From Caprimulgus europaeus (taxonomy: Eukaryota > Chordata > Aves > Caprimulgiformes > Caprimulgidae), in contig OU015541.1 in the NCBI GenBank assembly GCA_907165065.1, positions 3,596,001 through 3,660,000 on the forward strand: a DNA stretch of 64,000 nucleotides, in the 5' to 3' direction. The translations under genes and the position numbers were made by a program. The notes under the pieces are model-generated. The model saw only the letters and a list, made by a program, of their open reading frames with translations. It had not been told where the DNA came from and did no database searches. The first letter of the stretch is position 1. The number at the start of each line of letters is the position of its first letter. Below are positions 39,494 to 50,800 of the stretch, one piece after another.

Positions 39494-42400
39494 CATTCCC
39501 CATAGGCAAAGCCCACAATGCACAGCTGGAGCTAAACTGTCATCCAGCACTGCCTTGTGTCCTGTGGAGACTCTTGGGCAGTAACTAATCTCCTTCTTTC
39601 CAGTTCTGAAAGAGTGGGAAATGCAGGTATGAACTCAGCCTCCTCTGCACTGGGATGATGCTAAGACACCCTGCAATGGTGCTGTGCCAGGTTCCATTCA
39701 GCATGACTGCAGCACCAGTACAAGCTGGTGCCCTCAAAGAGAGGGGGCAGAGTGCTCCAGATGGGCCAACCTCACCCCAAACTGCTGTGGCTGTGATTGG
39801 TGTGGTGCTGGAATCACATCCCCAGTGCCAGCACGGGGGGGTACGGCAAGCAGGGGCTGTTTAACCTTCATTCGTGGAGGCTGAGGTGTTGCACATGAAT
39901 GGCTCTTTTTTTTCTTTGCATTACAGCTTCTGCCCTGGTAAAGGATGGGGACTACTGGGCAGAGTTAGTGGTATCACACTGGTGTTTCCTCATGTGCTTA
40001 AATAATGCAAACACGAGGGTGTTCAATGTCGATGGTATACACCTGGGATACCATCTCCTTCTGTTTGTCCACACTGATCTTTGTTCCTCCAGAGGAGTTA
40101 TCCTCTCCCTCACCTTTTGTTGCCCTGTCTGAAGTGAGAAGAAAACACAAAACTTGTTCATTGAGACTGTTTTTTGCTGTGACAGGTTCCAGTAATGGTC
40201 TTTTAGTCTGTAATTCTGACCAGTAATGCATGAGGCAGGGTGGTGGGTGGCTGGGCTTTGCTTCCCATCTTGCAGCCAAAGCCCCATGGCTGTGTGGCAG
40301 AGACCCCACATACTCATTATACCAGTACTGCTGGTATTGGCCATTCAACTTCCTGGCCATGAGGAAAGAGGCTATTTCCCACGTTCAAAAATTGTTTTGA
40401 AAGGGATGAGGGAAGAAACCCTTCATTTTTCACATTTATTTTTTTTTTCCTAAACTTTTCATCTAACCTCTTTAGCAGCTGGCACTCTTTATAAGACCCA
40501 CAGCTCTCATTTCATCTGGGAAAACATGTGCAGCACAATTAGAAAAGCTGCTGGGGAGCAGCAAAAACTGGAGCTTTGTGGCTGGAATGTGTCTCTGCTG
40601 CTTCATTCAGTTCTGTGCATTTTTAAATATTAAGCTAAACTGCAAATTGGGTGTAACAGAGAAATTCCAAATTTAAATGTTTGTTCTGTTAAGCTCCAAC
40701 AAGTCCATTAGGTTGCTGGATCTGTGCACCTTCCTATAAGTCTGTTCCTTGTGGCTGACACACGAGCTGTTGCTGATTCCTCTGGGGAGCCTCAGCCACT
40801 GTGTGTTGGACTGGGCATCCCCTTCAGCTGCCACAACACACATGAAAACCAAAGGACATCTGCTGGTGTGGGGTATTTGTTGAGATGATCCTTCCTCTGG
40901 GGCCAGCTTGGCTTTTGTAATGTTGCTGGGGTCTGTTGCTTGTTCCTAATTACACTTTCATTAACCATGTATTATTTCTTGTTAAAGAAATAGGAATTAA
41001 TAGGAAAATGCCAAGGCTACTATCCTGTATGGCAGAGAAGATAACGTCTCCATGAAGTCCATGTGCTACAAATTGATAGTGGAGGGGCTTTAAGGCACAA
41101 TTTAGGTCTCATTAGTTCCAGGGAAATTGGTTCTATATGATATGACAGTGTCATTAGCCCTGGCAGGAACCATTTACGTTTGTATTGGGTATTTGAGTGT
41201 GTGCCCCACTATCTCATGACTCCAGGTAAATCTAGATTATAAATAGAAAGATTTCCCATGCAAAACCAGCAGAGTGGATTCGGATCAATCTGATGATAGG
41301 AAAGGAGAAGTCTGACCTTACAGTCCCTAAGCATAAGTGACAGAAATTACTGACAAAAAAAAACAGTTTGAAGGTAGAAGTTGTTTTCACAGCAGGAGCT
41401 CTGTGCTTGCCTGGGGGCAGGTGTCTCTGCACCAGCGCTGTGTTCCCTGCAGACAGCCCTGTCACCTACCCAACGCAGCACACTAGCTCCGTTTGGTGCT
41501 GGTTTAGTAGCTCTAATGAAACCAGAGCCTTCCCCTGATCTAAGCAAACCCACAGCTTTCCAGCTGAACGTGCAGATAATGAATTTCCAGATGTGTGGTT
41601 AATGAAAAGGCAGTCACAAGGGCAGGGCAGGCAGAGGGACACTGTGCAACGGTCAGCTGGTGTCTTGCCTTTCTGATCTGGACAAGATCTTCCTTTTGCC
41701 ATGTTAGCTACTGACTTTCTCCAGGACCTATTGTTGTTGGAGTTATTTGTGACATCAACAGCTCTCAAGTATGGCAAAGAGAAAACAAACCCCCTTGAAT
41801 GGAAAGCTGTGGATGATTTAACCTGAGCAATCCTCACTGGCATTAATCATTCCTTCCTCTCCCTCCCAGAAACGTGTGTATTTGCTTTAGAAGTGCTAAC
41901 TGTTTCTTCTGAAATCCCTGCAGTTCCTGGCCACTAATAATTTCCACCTAGATTTTGAAAAATTGGATGTGATGTGATGTTTGTGGAAGCCACCAAGGGT
42001 TTGTCATGACCCCATGCCTGAAGAATATTTGAGCACATAGCCACAGGATACAGAAACAAACCCTGGTGAAGTAATCTGTGGGAGAATGAACTTCCTGGTA
42101 TTCAAAGAAGTTACAGTGACATAGTAGGAAAAATCCTGTTCTCTGAGTCAGGCTTGAGTCAGTCCCCCATTTGCAGTGCTGGGTATTGTCCCACCTTTCA
42201 GATGAGAAGTAAAAGCATGTTCTGCCTGTGTGTCTCTAGCTTGCCCCCACCACTCTGCCACACTCGAGCGGGTGCGTTAACCCCATCATTGCACTGGTTT
42301 TCATCCCGAGCTCATTCACTCATCCTGCTTCCTCTGTGGCTTCAACTTGACACAGGCATCTTGGTTCTCCTGCAGTGCTCAACAGCTTCCATCTCTCACC

Positions 42401-45400
42401 CTACAAGTAGCTGCACTTTTCTGGTGGGTGAACTGATCTCTGTTGACATGTCAGCTCGTTAAATCTGCAGGGCCCTTCTGGCTGAAGGGAGAGCTGTGTA
42501 ACGTCAATTTAAAGCATGATTTAGTTATTCACATAAAAGCAGTTGTGTTCCTATTTGATTTGTACAAAGAAAAACACGCCGCTAATGATGACCAAGCCTT
42601 GAGCGTGCCTAGGAGACAGTGCATAGGTATGTTTTCAGTGTGCCCCAGAATAATACAGAGTTTAGACTTTAAAAGAAAGTATTTGGGTCCTTGCCAGGTA
42701 GACAGACAGGATGAATGAAACACCTGTTCTGGCTTTGGGAGGGTTTTGGAACCATTTGATTATAGGGAAGGTACAGGCTGACCTTAAAGTGAATTGAATT
42801 CTCTGGTGTAGAGTAACATGTCCTGCTACAGTATGAAACTGCTTGATCTTTGTGTGAAAATGTCCACAGCAGATAAAACACAGATGCATGTTTTCTGTTG
42901 GTTTTATCTAAAAGGTGCTTCCTGGGCATGGCAAATTGAGCAGCTATGTATCAAAAGAGTCTTTTTCAAATTTGAATAAATGTTAAAGGAGGAACACTAT
43001 AAAGGAAACAAAGATAAGACAGGTTAATTTTACAGAGAGAGAAAAAAATAACTGTGAATTCCAGATGTGTCCTAATTGGGCTCTTGCTAACGCTCGTTTG
43101 GCACTGGTTAGTTTTAGGGGTTTGCATTTTCACATAAGGTAGTTCAATTCTGAAAAGATCTAAAGGATTCTGTTTTTCCTAAAGGTTTTTCCTTGCTTCC
43201 TGTTGCATCCCCTTACCAGGCTGGTCTGGATTTTCCAGTTTTAACTATTTCTGTTAACATTGCCAAACCAGCATCGAGAATATTTTAACGAAAGCAGAGC
43301 TGTGCTGGGTATAACACTGTGGGGTAGAAGTCCCTGGCTTGTAGCAGATGAGGGAGGGTGATGAGTTTGATTGTCCCTTCTGGCCTTTGGCTTTATGTGT
43401 TTGTAAGAACCAGTCTGAGAAAGTGAGGCAGATCCTGGTCAAATTCCTCACGCCTTCAACAAAACCCTTCAGTCATTTCCCACTGTAGATTCAAACTGTG
43501 CCCTCGCTCCCCCTGTGCAGAAGGGTTTAAAAAGCTGTAATTGAGCTGTCAGTTTGAAGAACAAACAGGGAAAATGTACTTTGGGTCTCTGGGGGCTGTT
43601 TGCAGACCTGTCTGTATGTGCATGTGTGTGGGGGTCTGTGTGAACAGGAGGGGAACTCCTTTCTGTGCCTCTGTGAACTCAGCAAACTCAATGCAAGCCT
43701 CACTTGAAACCTGCTCATGTCTTTTTTTATTTTGATTTACAGTCTTCTCAGGTACAGAGCTTGTAAAGTTATAAAGCTGGAGATGTGCTTGAAGGATATT
43801 GATTGCTCTTCTGGCCTCTGATGGTTCAATTCCAGCTCATGTGGAATTAGTTCTTAGCTTCTAGTAGCTGTTCTTGACACACTTGTGCTTATGAAAATGG
43901 TGATCTTGGTATAGTGTTCTGAGGTCACCAAAGAGCAAAGCTCAGGAAACATGTTCCTTCACACTGCTTGCCTCAGGGTAGTAGAAAAGTAATTAAATCT
44001 TCCATAAGATAACATGTTCCTGACCCTATACAACACACAGTACAAGAGCCATATGCTCACTTATTTCTCTTGGCTCAGGCACTGCTTTTACCGACAGCTC
44101 TGGCTGTGGTGCTACCTTGCTAGGAAATGCTGCATGTGAAGGCAACAGTTCTTTTTCTGTTGGCCATATGTTGGTTTTCCCAGAGTGAGGAGCATTTCTT
44201 TCATTTCTCTAACTAACAGACAATACAAAACCTGATAATTTATTCACAGCAAGCAGAATGTGTCTGCATTGCCACTGAAATACTCGATGAGTCTCGCCTC
44301 TGTCAATGGGACACTTCCCTGCACTTCTGCAGGTTAAAAGGAAGACAGGAAAACTCTTGTAATTTTCAGAATCCTTCTAGGAACTGGGTTCCCTCACCAA
44401 AGTAAGCTGTTGGGAGCCCAAACATTGAATTGTTCTCAGATCTCTCTTATGCTCTTCCTGTCCCTCCATGCTCCCCAAACCCTGCTGTCATTCTACAGCT
44501 TGCTTGAAGAAAGAGCTTGCAATTTCTGATGGCAACTTCTGGCAAGGTCCTTGTGGTCCTGTGGTTTTTAGGGAGGCAAAAGTGAAAACTTCAGTGGAAT
44601 TCAGATGCCTTTAATGGTTGCAGATGGATAGCAGCATGGCTGAACTCGTGTTGCTACATGTAGGTTCAGAGAAGATTGGAGTAGGATTGCTCCAGGCTAG
44701 GTTTTTCCTTCAGTCCTTACTGCATTCACTGGTAGTGGATTGGTTTTAAATGGAAAAGTCTCTTCTGCTTTAACACCTCCTATTTGAGAGTGTGTCACTA
44801 TGGCCAGTAGCTTTGCAAAGCCAAGCCAAGAAGCACCACTGCTAGGCTCAAGAAGCTAGTAAAATTCGAAGAGGGATGAGAGCAGATAATATCATGAATG
44901 GTAAATGTCCAGGGCTGTTGGAGTTAATGCTTAGAAAAGCTTCATAAATAGAAGAAAGGCTTCAGTATTCAAGCTAAGTTCTGGCTGTTACAGATCAGGG
45001 GACATCTTTTTTGGGAGCACAGTATTCCTTGCCCACCCATGGGGGTTTTCACCTGAAATGTTTGCTGCTGGTGACTCTCAGGTGAGATGTTGGACTAGAT
45101 GGTGCTTGTGTCCAGATTAGCAAATATGTCTTGTTTTTCTGAGTGTGACTGACCAAAAACAGCATCAGGATACAAGCTGAAGCTGTTAACTTCAACTTTT
45201 TGGTTAACCTCTAAATTGAATGTTTAGCTGTGTTATAAACCCTCTGCCCCTTTTTGTCTGTGCTGGAAATAACCGTTCAGAATTAAATATATCTTTCTTT
45301 AAATAATTTCCATTTTTTATTGGAAAACTTCAGATCCCCTCAGTACAGGTCACCCAAGTACGTTTTCAGTCTTCAAACTGTCTTTAGGAAGTAGCTCTAC

Positions 45401-45571
45401 AGTTGACTGGAGGCCAGTTCAGATTGCAGAAGGCTCATTTTTTTTTTCTGCATCATACTCCTGAGTCCCTGCCACAAAACCCACGTGCTAACTGTGATTT
45501 CACTCTGCATGGATTGTTCACTTCCCTTAATTGCATTTTGGAGGGGTGATTAATTACTTGCCACAACGTTA

Positions 45572-45582
45572 CCACTAGAGGG
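45572..45582 (+). promoter_or_regulatory. CTCF-like core motif
   Basis: CCACTAGAGGG fits the CTCF core CCACYAGRKGG at every position, although the following bases (AT rather than CA) are weaker. It lies about 2.2 kb upstream of the LAMA5 start. A single motif of this length has limited weight. Confidence 0.25.
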
Positions 45583-47285
45583 ATTAAGGATATTAGCCTG
45601 GCCCAAGTGTTTTGCCTTGTAACTCTTTTGTCGGGGTGGGAGAAAATTATTTTCCTAATCTGTGCTCTGCTTCCCTTGTTAACTCTTTTTACATGTTCAC
45701 AGGTGCCATGAGGTGTAAGTATTTCACCAAATCTGGCATTTGATAAAAGTTTCAGGACTTTTTAATCCCTGTCCTGTGCAGTATTGGTCTCCCATACATA
45801 AACATGTTAGTTAACAATTACTGCAGAGCAGAAGTATTTTCCAAGGTGGCTGTTCCACTTTCCCCAGAACAAGCTACCTGTTTCCAAGCACAGTTTAAAG
45901 GGCAAAGGCTGCCTGTTCTCTTTATAAGAATTTGTTTTAAAAGGCTCTACTTAGCTTTTAAAGGATACATTCATCTACCGAGTGATAAGATCTTGCATTA
46001 AGTGGAGAAACCAGGGGAAAGATCTCCAAAGAGCCGGACAAGCAGGAAGGGGTTAAGGCGTCTGAAAGCCCTTTAGGAAGTCTTTCTAACTGAATGGGCT
46101 TGGCGTTGTGCTTCAGTGCTTCCTTGCCATGTGGAACCAGGCACCTCTCAGCACCCTGCCTTCACAAATCCTGATGTCATGCTAATGCCATCTCGCACTT
46201 TGCCGTGCCAGGAGACAAACAGCTGGCCCTGGATGGCTCCCTGCTTCGTGATGGCATGTGGGTCTGCAGTCCTCCACCTCCTGATGTTGGGACACACCAG
46301 TTTACCCAAGCAGGACCCGGCTGGATGGCTGTGAGTGTCTGACCGCCTGGCACAGGGCACTGCCGTGACCAGGGCTCCACTCTCACCCTACGGTAATCTT
46401 ACAATATATTGCTATATCATAGGCCACATACAGTACTTTAGATACAGTAAAAGGGATCCTTCAAAACCCTTTAAAAGTGCTGAAATTAGTGTAATTGCAT
46501 AGCCTGCCCGGTACATGCCATATGCAAATGCAGCCCGTGGAAATACGTATTTGAACTACACACAATGCTTTTTTTTTTTTTTTTATAAGAGCTTTTCATA
46601 TTTAAGACAGTAACTTTTCCAAGAGGGCTGGTTCCTGCTAGGCTGTCCACAAAAGAGAAACAAAGCGGATGATGTGAGGCAGTGAGCAAATGCCCAGCAG
46701 CAGCCCAGGAAGACCTGGACACGCTTAAGAGCTTGTTTTGCTTCCTGTGGGGTTCAAATACCGCAGCAATCCAACTGTATGGAGTCCAGACCTAATTTTT
46801 CTTGGTCTGCTTTGTATCTTCTGAGTTTAAAGAAGCACTATTGGCCAGTTCAGGCACAGCATTTTGTGTGTATCATTCAATTCTTTTGATTTCAAAAAGT
46901 CTGTCTCTGCTAGAAAATCACAGCAGTGTTTTGATTAGTTAATTTATGTTTTGTTATAGGTAACTTCTTGTAATATGTTCAGTTTCTTACCCATAACTTG
47001 TCTTTCCCCCCAGTAGTGTATAAAGACCTGACAGGGTGTGTGTCCGTGCCAGTCACCCCACGGAGGGACTGGCTGTGGGTAGGGGAGGAATGGGGAGAAG
47101 GTTGGGTTATCGCTGAGCTGCTGCTTTCCCCCTTAGGTGAGAAGGCAAAGCCCCCCCGCCCAAAGCCAGCCTTTCTGGGGAAAGTGGAAGTGAATTTTCA
47201 CTGTCCGAATTTAATGAGAACAAGGAGATTTCGTGGAGCCTTTTACTGTTTTGTTAATTAGTAATAGAGTTTTTTCCTGGAGATA

Positions 47286-47301
47286 AACCGATCTATCGGT
47301 T
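47286..47301. promoter_or_regulatory. 16-bp palindrome upstream of LAMA5
   Basis: AACCGATCTATCGGTT is a perfect 7-bp inverted repeat around CT, about 500 bp upstream of the LAMA5 start codon. The AACCG/CGGTT half-sites resemble those of Grainyhead-like factors, whose consensus is AACCGGTT, although here they are spread apart. Function is inferred only. Confidence 0.3.
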
Positions 47302-47360
47302 AATGGAGTTTAACGCTCTAAAATACCAGCGAGCGCGGTGCAGCCCGGCAGATACAATGG

Positions 47361-47562
47361 GCACATTGTTCCCCTGGGGATCCTGTCCCCAATTTATTTA
47401 GGGGGGGGAGATAGCTTCACCCCATTTAGCCTTTCCTCCCGTAGGGCTGGAGGGTCCTAGAGCACATTGTTCCCCTGGGGATGTGGGGATCCTGTCCCCC
47501 CTTTTTATTTTGGAGGGGGGGATCACTTCACCCCCTTTAGCCTCTCCTCCCGTGGGGCTGGG
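47361..47562 (+). repeat. 101-bp tandem duplication upstream of LAMA5
   Basis: GCACATTGTTCCCCTGGGGA starts both copies (47,361 and 47,462). Each then runs through a GATCCTGTCCCC block, a G-run, CTTCACCCC, TTTAGCC, TCCTCCCGT and GGGCTGG. The two units abut directly. They differ by several substitutions and small indels, including an extra GATGTGG in copy 2, so the duplication is not brand new. Confidence 0.88.
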
Positions 47563-47603
47563 TGGGGGGGTTGTTTTGGGAGGGGAGGGGTAGTGGGGGG
47601 AGG
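47555..47603 (+). other. Dense G-run cluster with G-quadruplex potential in the LAMA5 promoter
   Basis: At least six runs of three or more G occur within 49 bases (GGG, G7, GGG, GGGG, GGGG, G6). The cluster starts at the end of the tandem duplication and lies about 200 bp upstream of the LAMA5 start codon. Confidence 0.6.
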
Positions 47604-47802
47604 ACCCCAGCTCTGAGCGAAAGGGTTAAGGGCGGCGGGGCCGCGCACGGGGCGGGCGGCCCCTCCCCGCCGCCGGGGCAGAAGTAGCGCGTCCGCGGCG
47701 GCGCTGGGCGCAGAGCCGGGGCGGCGGGACCGGGCCGGACAGTACAGTACCGGACGGGGAAGGCTTCTGCCCGCCCCCGCCGCTTGGGCAGTCTCGGTGA
47801 AG
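47604..47802 (+). promoter_or_regulatory. LAMA5: LAMA5 CpG-island promoter and 5' UTR
   Basis: The segment is very CpG-rich with several GGGCGG-type Sp1 boxes, for example around 47,630-47,660, and has no clear TATA box. The island runs on through exon 1 to about 48.24 kb. The exact start site cannot be read from sequence. Confidence 0.65.
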
Positions 47803-50800
47803 ATGGCGAGGGCGGCGGAGCGGGGCGGTGCGCGACCGGAGCTGCTGGTGCTGCTGGCGCTGGCCGCCACCACCGCCACCCGCCCTCCCGCCTCCTTCCC
47901 CAGCGATGTGAACGGGCACAGCCTCCACCCGCCCTACTTCAACCTGGCCGAGGGCACCCGCATCTCCGCCACCGCCACCTGCGGAGAGGAGGCGGCGGGA
48001 GCCGGCAGCCGCCGCGCCGTGGAGGATCTCTACTGCAAACTGGTTGGGGGGCCGGTAGCCGGGGGGGACCCCAACCAGACCATCCAGGTACGGAGGGTGA
48101 TGGGGCACGGGCAGCCCCGCACGCACACGGGCAACTCGCGGGGCCGCGCTGGGGTGGCAGAGCCGGTCCGATCCCCCCCTTTGTGCTTCCCCGGCCATCG
48201 CTCCCGCCCCTATTTTCCAGCTCTCGGTGCGAGGAGAGGTAGAGCGCGGGCTGGAGGGCAGAGACTGCAGCCAAGAGTGGGGTCCGCACTCCCACGGGTG
48301 TTTTCCCACACATCCCCACTTGCCCAGCCACCACCACGGACAGATCTTGTGCAAGAGTGGTGGGGTGCTCTGGGAGGGCACAAAGGGCAGTCCCCATGTC
48401 CCCAGGGCATCCTCCCCATGCCCAGGCCCGTGTGCTGGAGCTGGGATCCCATCTGAAGCCCCCAGAGCAGTGGGGTGATGGGACACACGTGCTCTATCTC
48501 TCCCAGCCTTGCCAGAAGATGCACGGGTGAAACACAGCATCTCATAGCTCTGAAACTCATAGCTCGAGTTCCCAGGGTGTTCTTTTTTTAAAGTTGCTGG
48601 TTCTTTATGTTGACAAAATCTCAGGCAGACCAGCTCCTCAATTCCTCTGCCAGCCAGCGAGTCGATGTATGATAAACATGATAATATTTACCTTTATGGG
48701 TCTCAACTCCACCATTCCCGCTGTGTTCTGTGGGGCATTAGGATGAGCAGAGGAGAAAGTTAAGAGGGTGAATTTTCCCAGCAAGTATCAGGTGACTTAT
48801 CTCAGGGATCCCATTTTAAGTGGATCAGGGAGAGCTTGCAGCCAGCAATGTAGATGGTAAAAAGTGCTGTGTGGTTTAACAGCTATGGCTCTCTTGAAAA
48901 AGAGGAAAGCACGGTTGTAAACGGGCTTGTAAAACACTAGTTTTAGTTGCAGGAACTCCAGAGACAGTGCTCCCTCAGGGCAGCCCAGGCTGGGAAGAGC
49001 AGCTCCATTGGAAATGCTTTGCAGAACACAGCTGCCAGCGTTTCTGCTTGTTGCTTGTGAGGTTCACAGTGCCAGTTCACCTGTCGCAATGGAGCGATAG
49101 GCTTGTCCATGTTGTACCTAAATGTAAGGAAACGCAAGGGAGAATTCTCAGTTTCTTGGATCGAGCCTTTCTTGGCCCTTTTTGTAGGGGTAGCTTTGTT
49201 ATAATGTGATCTCTGAAGCATTTTTCTCATTCTGTTCACATTCTCCTGAGCCAGTGCTGTACTGGGAATTTTCTGGCTATTGTGTGGTTATGATACGGAA
49301 TTTTGCTCTGTATGTAGTAGAAATTGTTGAAGATGTTACTGGATGACGAGAAGCTGACACATCCTCCTCTGAGTTTTGCCACCTTTTAAAGTGAACTGTT
49401 TCATTTTGCTGCACTGTAAAATACTGTAACTTGTCCGAATGTTGCTTTAAGTACAAGTAGCAGGAGACTGTAGGGACCTCGATGTAGCAATCGTGCCTAC
49501 AGTGAGGCAAAGGTAGTAGGGAAAGGTAAAGAAGTAACTGCTGCTATGTGCACTTGCAAACAAATGTTGAATGATCAGCCAAGCAAAACTGGGAGGATAA
49601 GACTTCTTGGAAAAGCTGGCAAATGTGGATATGCATTTATCACTTGATGTCTGTCCACCTGTGCTCTGACCACACAGCTAGTTTAGCATGACACACTGCA
49701 CTAAGGATGCTGGTGACTAAAATAAGCCCTCCAGGCTGTACCAGCTTTGGGGACAGTTGTAACTCATCCTTCGAGCACAGCCCTTTCCTGGCACCGCAGG
49801 ATGTGCACGTCCTCCCAGCTTCTCCTTGCTGCCAAACAGGGCTCCTCAGCCACGGATTTCTGCAGTGACCCCCCTCCTGTCCCCTCTGCAGCTCTGGCAC
49901 AGGGTCGCTTTGATCTGAGCACTGCTTCCCAGGCCAGTGGTCTTCAGTTAGTCTGAAAGCTTTAGAAAAAAAAAAAATCCTTTTGTAGTGGCTCCTTTCC
50001 GTGACCACAGGCAGCACCTAAAAGGGAGGGGAGGAAACAGGAGGCATCAGAGCAGAGGTCAGAGTTCCCAATTCATTCCCTTTAGGGGTTTCGGCACCAC
50101 TCGGTGACTAAAGCAACGAGGGAGGTGGGAGGGAAGTGTTCAATTTGAGCAGACTGAAACGGCAATAATGAACTCCACATGCATGTCCTCACCGCCCCTG
50201 TGTCCCACCACAGTCCCCTCCCTTCTCTGTTCACCTGCTTAGTGCTGCCGTGGTGTAAAGGGGGTTTTGGCCAGCAATTCTGGATGAATGCCTCTTGGGA
50301 CCCTCCAAGACATTTCCACATGCTGTGGTGGTGAAGGGATGTTTGCTTGACTAAAGACCTAGCATAAACATGAATACAGTAATCTAGTCCATGAGTTCAG
50401 TCAGTTCTCTGTTTTCTGCTTGTTTTCATTTGATGTTGTAGAAGGCTTTCAGGAAAGGGAGTTTATTGACTTAAAAACATGATAGTCTTAAAATGTTGAT
50501 AATCGTTAAGCTTTCTGAAATAAAGCTGCCCTCAAGACACTTGCAGTGTTTTTGGCACAGCTTGTGGGAAGGCTCTAAACCTTTTCAAGGCGTTTCCTTT
50601 GCTTTATTCAGGACTCTTTGGCAGAAGACAGCGTTTCTAACTGTGGGGGGCTTTTCAGTCTGCAAGGATGTGCTGCACAGTGATGCTGAGGTGTGCTGAA
50701 AGGGACTCGCCACGGAGGTTTGCTTCCCTTGTACCACTCACTAATCAGCATGGGCAATCCTACCTTAATGATAATGTCTTGAAGATGAGGCAAAAGAGAG

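Larger units (their letters stand above)
34336..47285. other. Intergenic spacer, fourth part, up to the LAMA5 promoter
   Basis: I see no gene. It holds a MIR fossil at 36.8 kb, an A-rich tract at 39.46 kb, a T16 run near 46,569-46,584 and a CTCF-like motif at 45.57 kb. The block at about 35,340-36,060 is AT-rich with several TAATTA cores and little repeat character, and it could hold a conserved non-coding element. That is a guess without an alignment. Confidence 0.55.

Noticed and set aside
42130-42240. Possible ancient SINE/LINE fragment
   Set aside because: A few words (CAGATGAGAAG, GGTATTGTCCCACC) look repeat-like, but their order does not follow any consensus I know.
45087-45115. Possible plus-strand CR1 fragment (GTTGGACTAGATGGTGC)
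   Set aside because: Only about 17 bases resemble the CR1 3' region, with no supporting flanks or terminal repeat. A similar weak match near 21,142 was dropped for the same reason.
47797-47802. In-frame GTG two codons before the LAMA5 ATG as a start
   Set aside because: The ATG at 47,803 has a strong Kozak context. Near-cognate GTG starts are rare, and nothing here supports one.
47626-48540. 304-codon open frame antisense to LAMA5 exon 1
   Set aside because: It lies in the CpG island, where high GC removes stop codons. Its translation is Pro/Arg/Gly/Ala-rich with no domain, and the opposite strand holds the clear LAMA5 exon 1.
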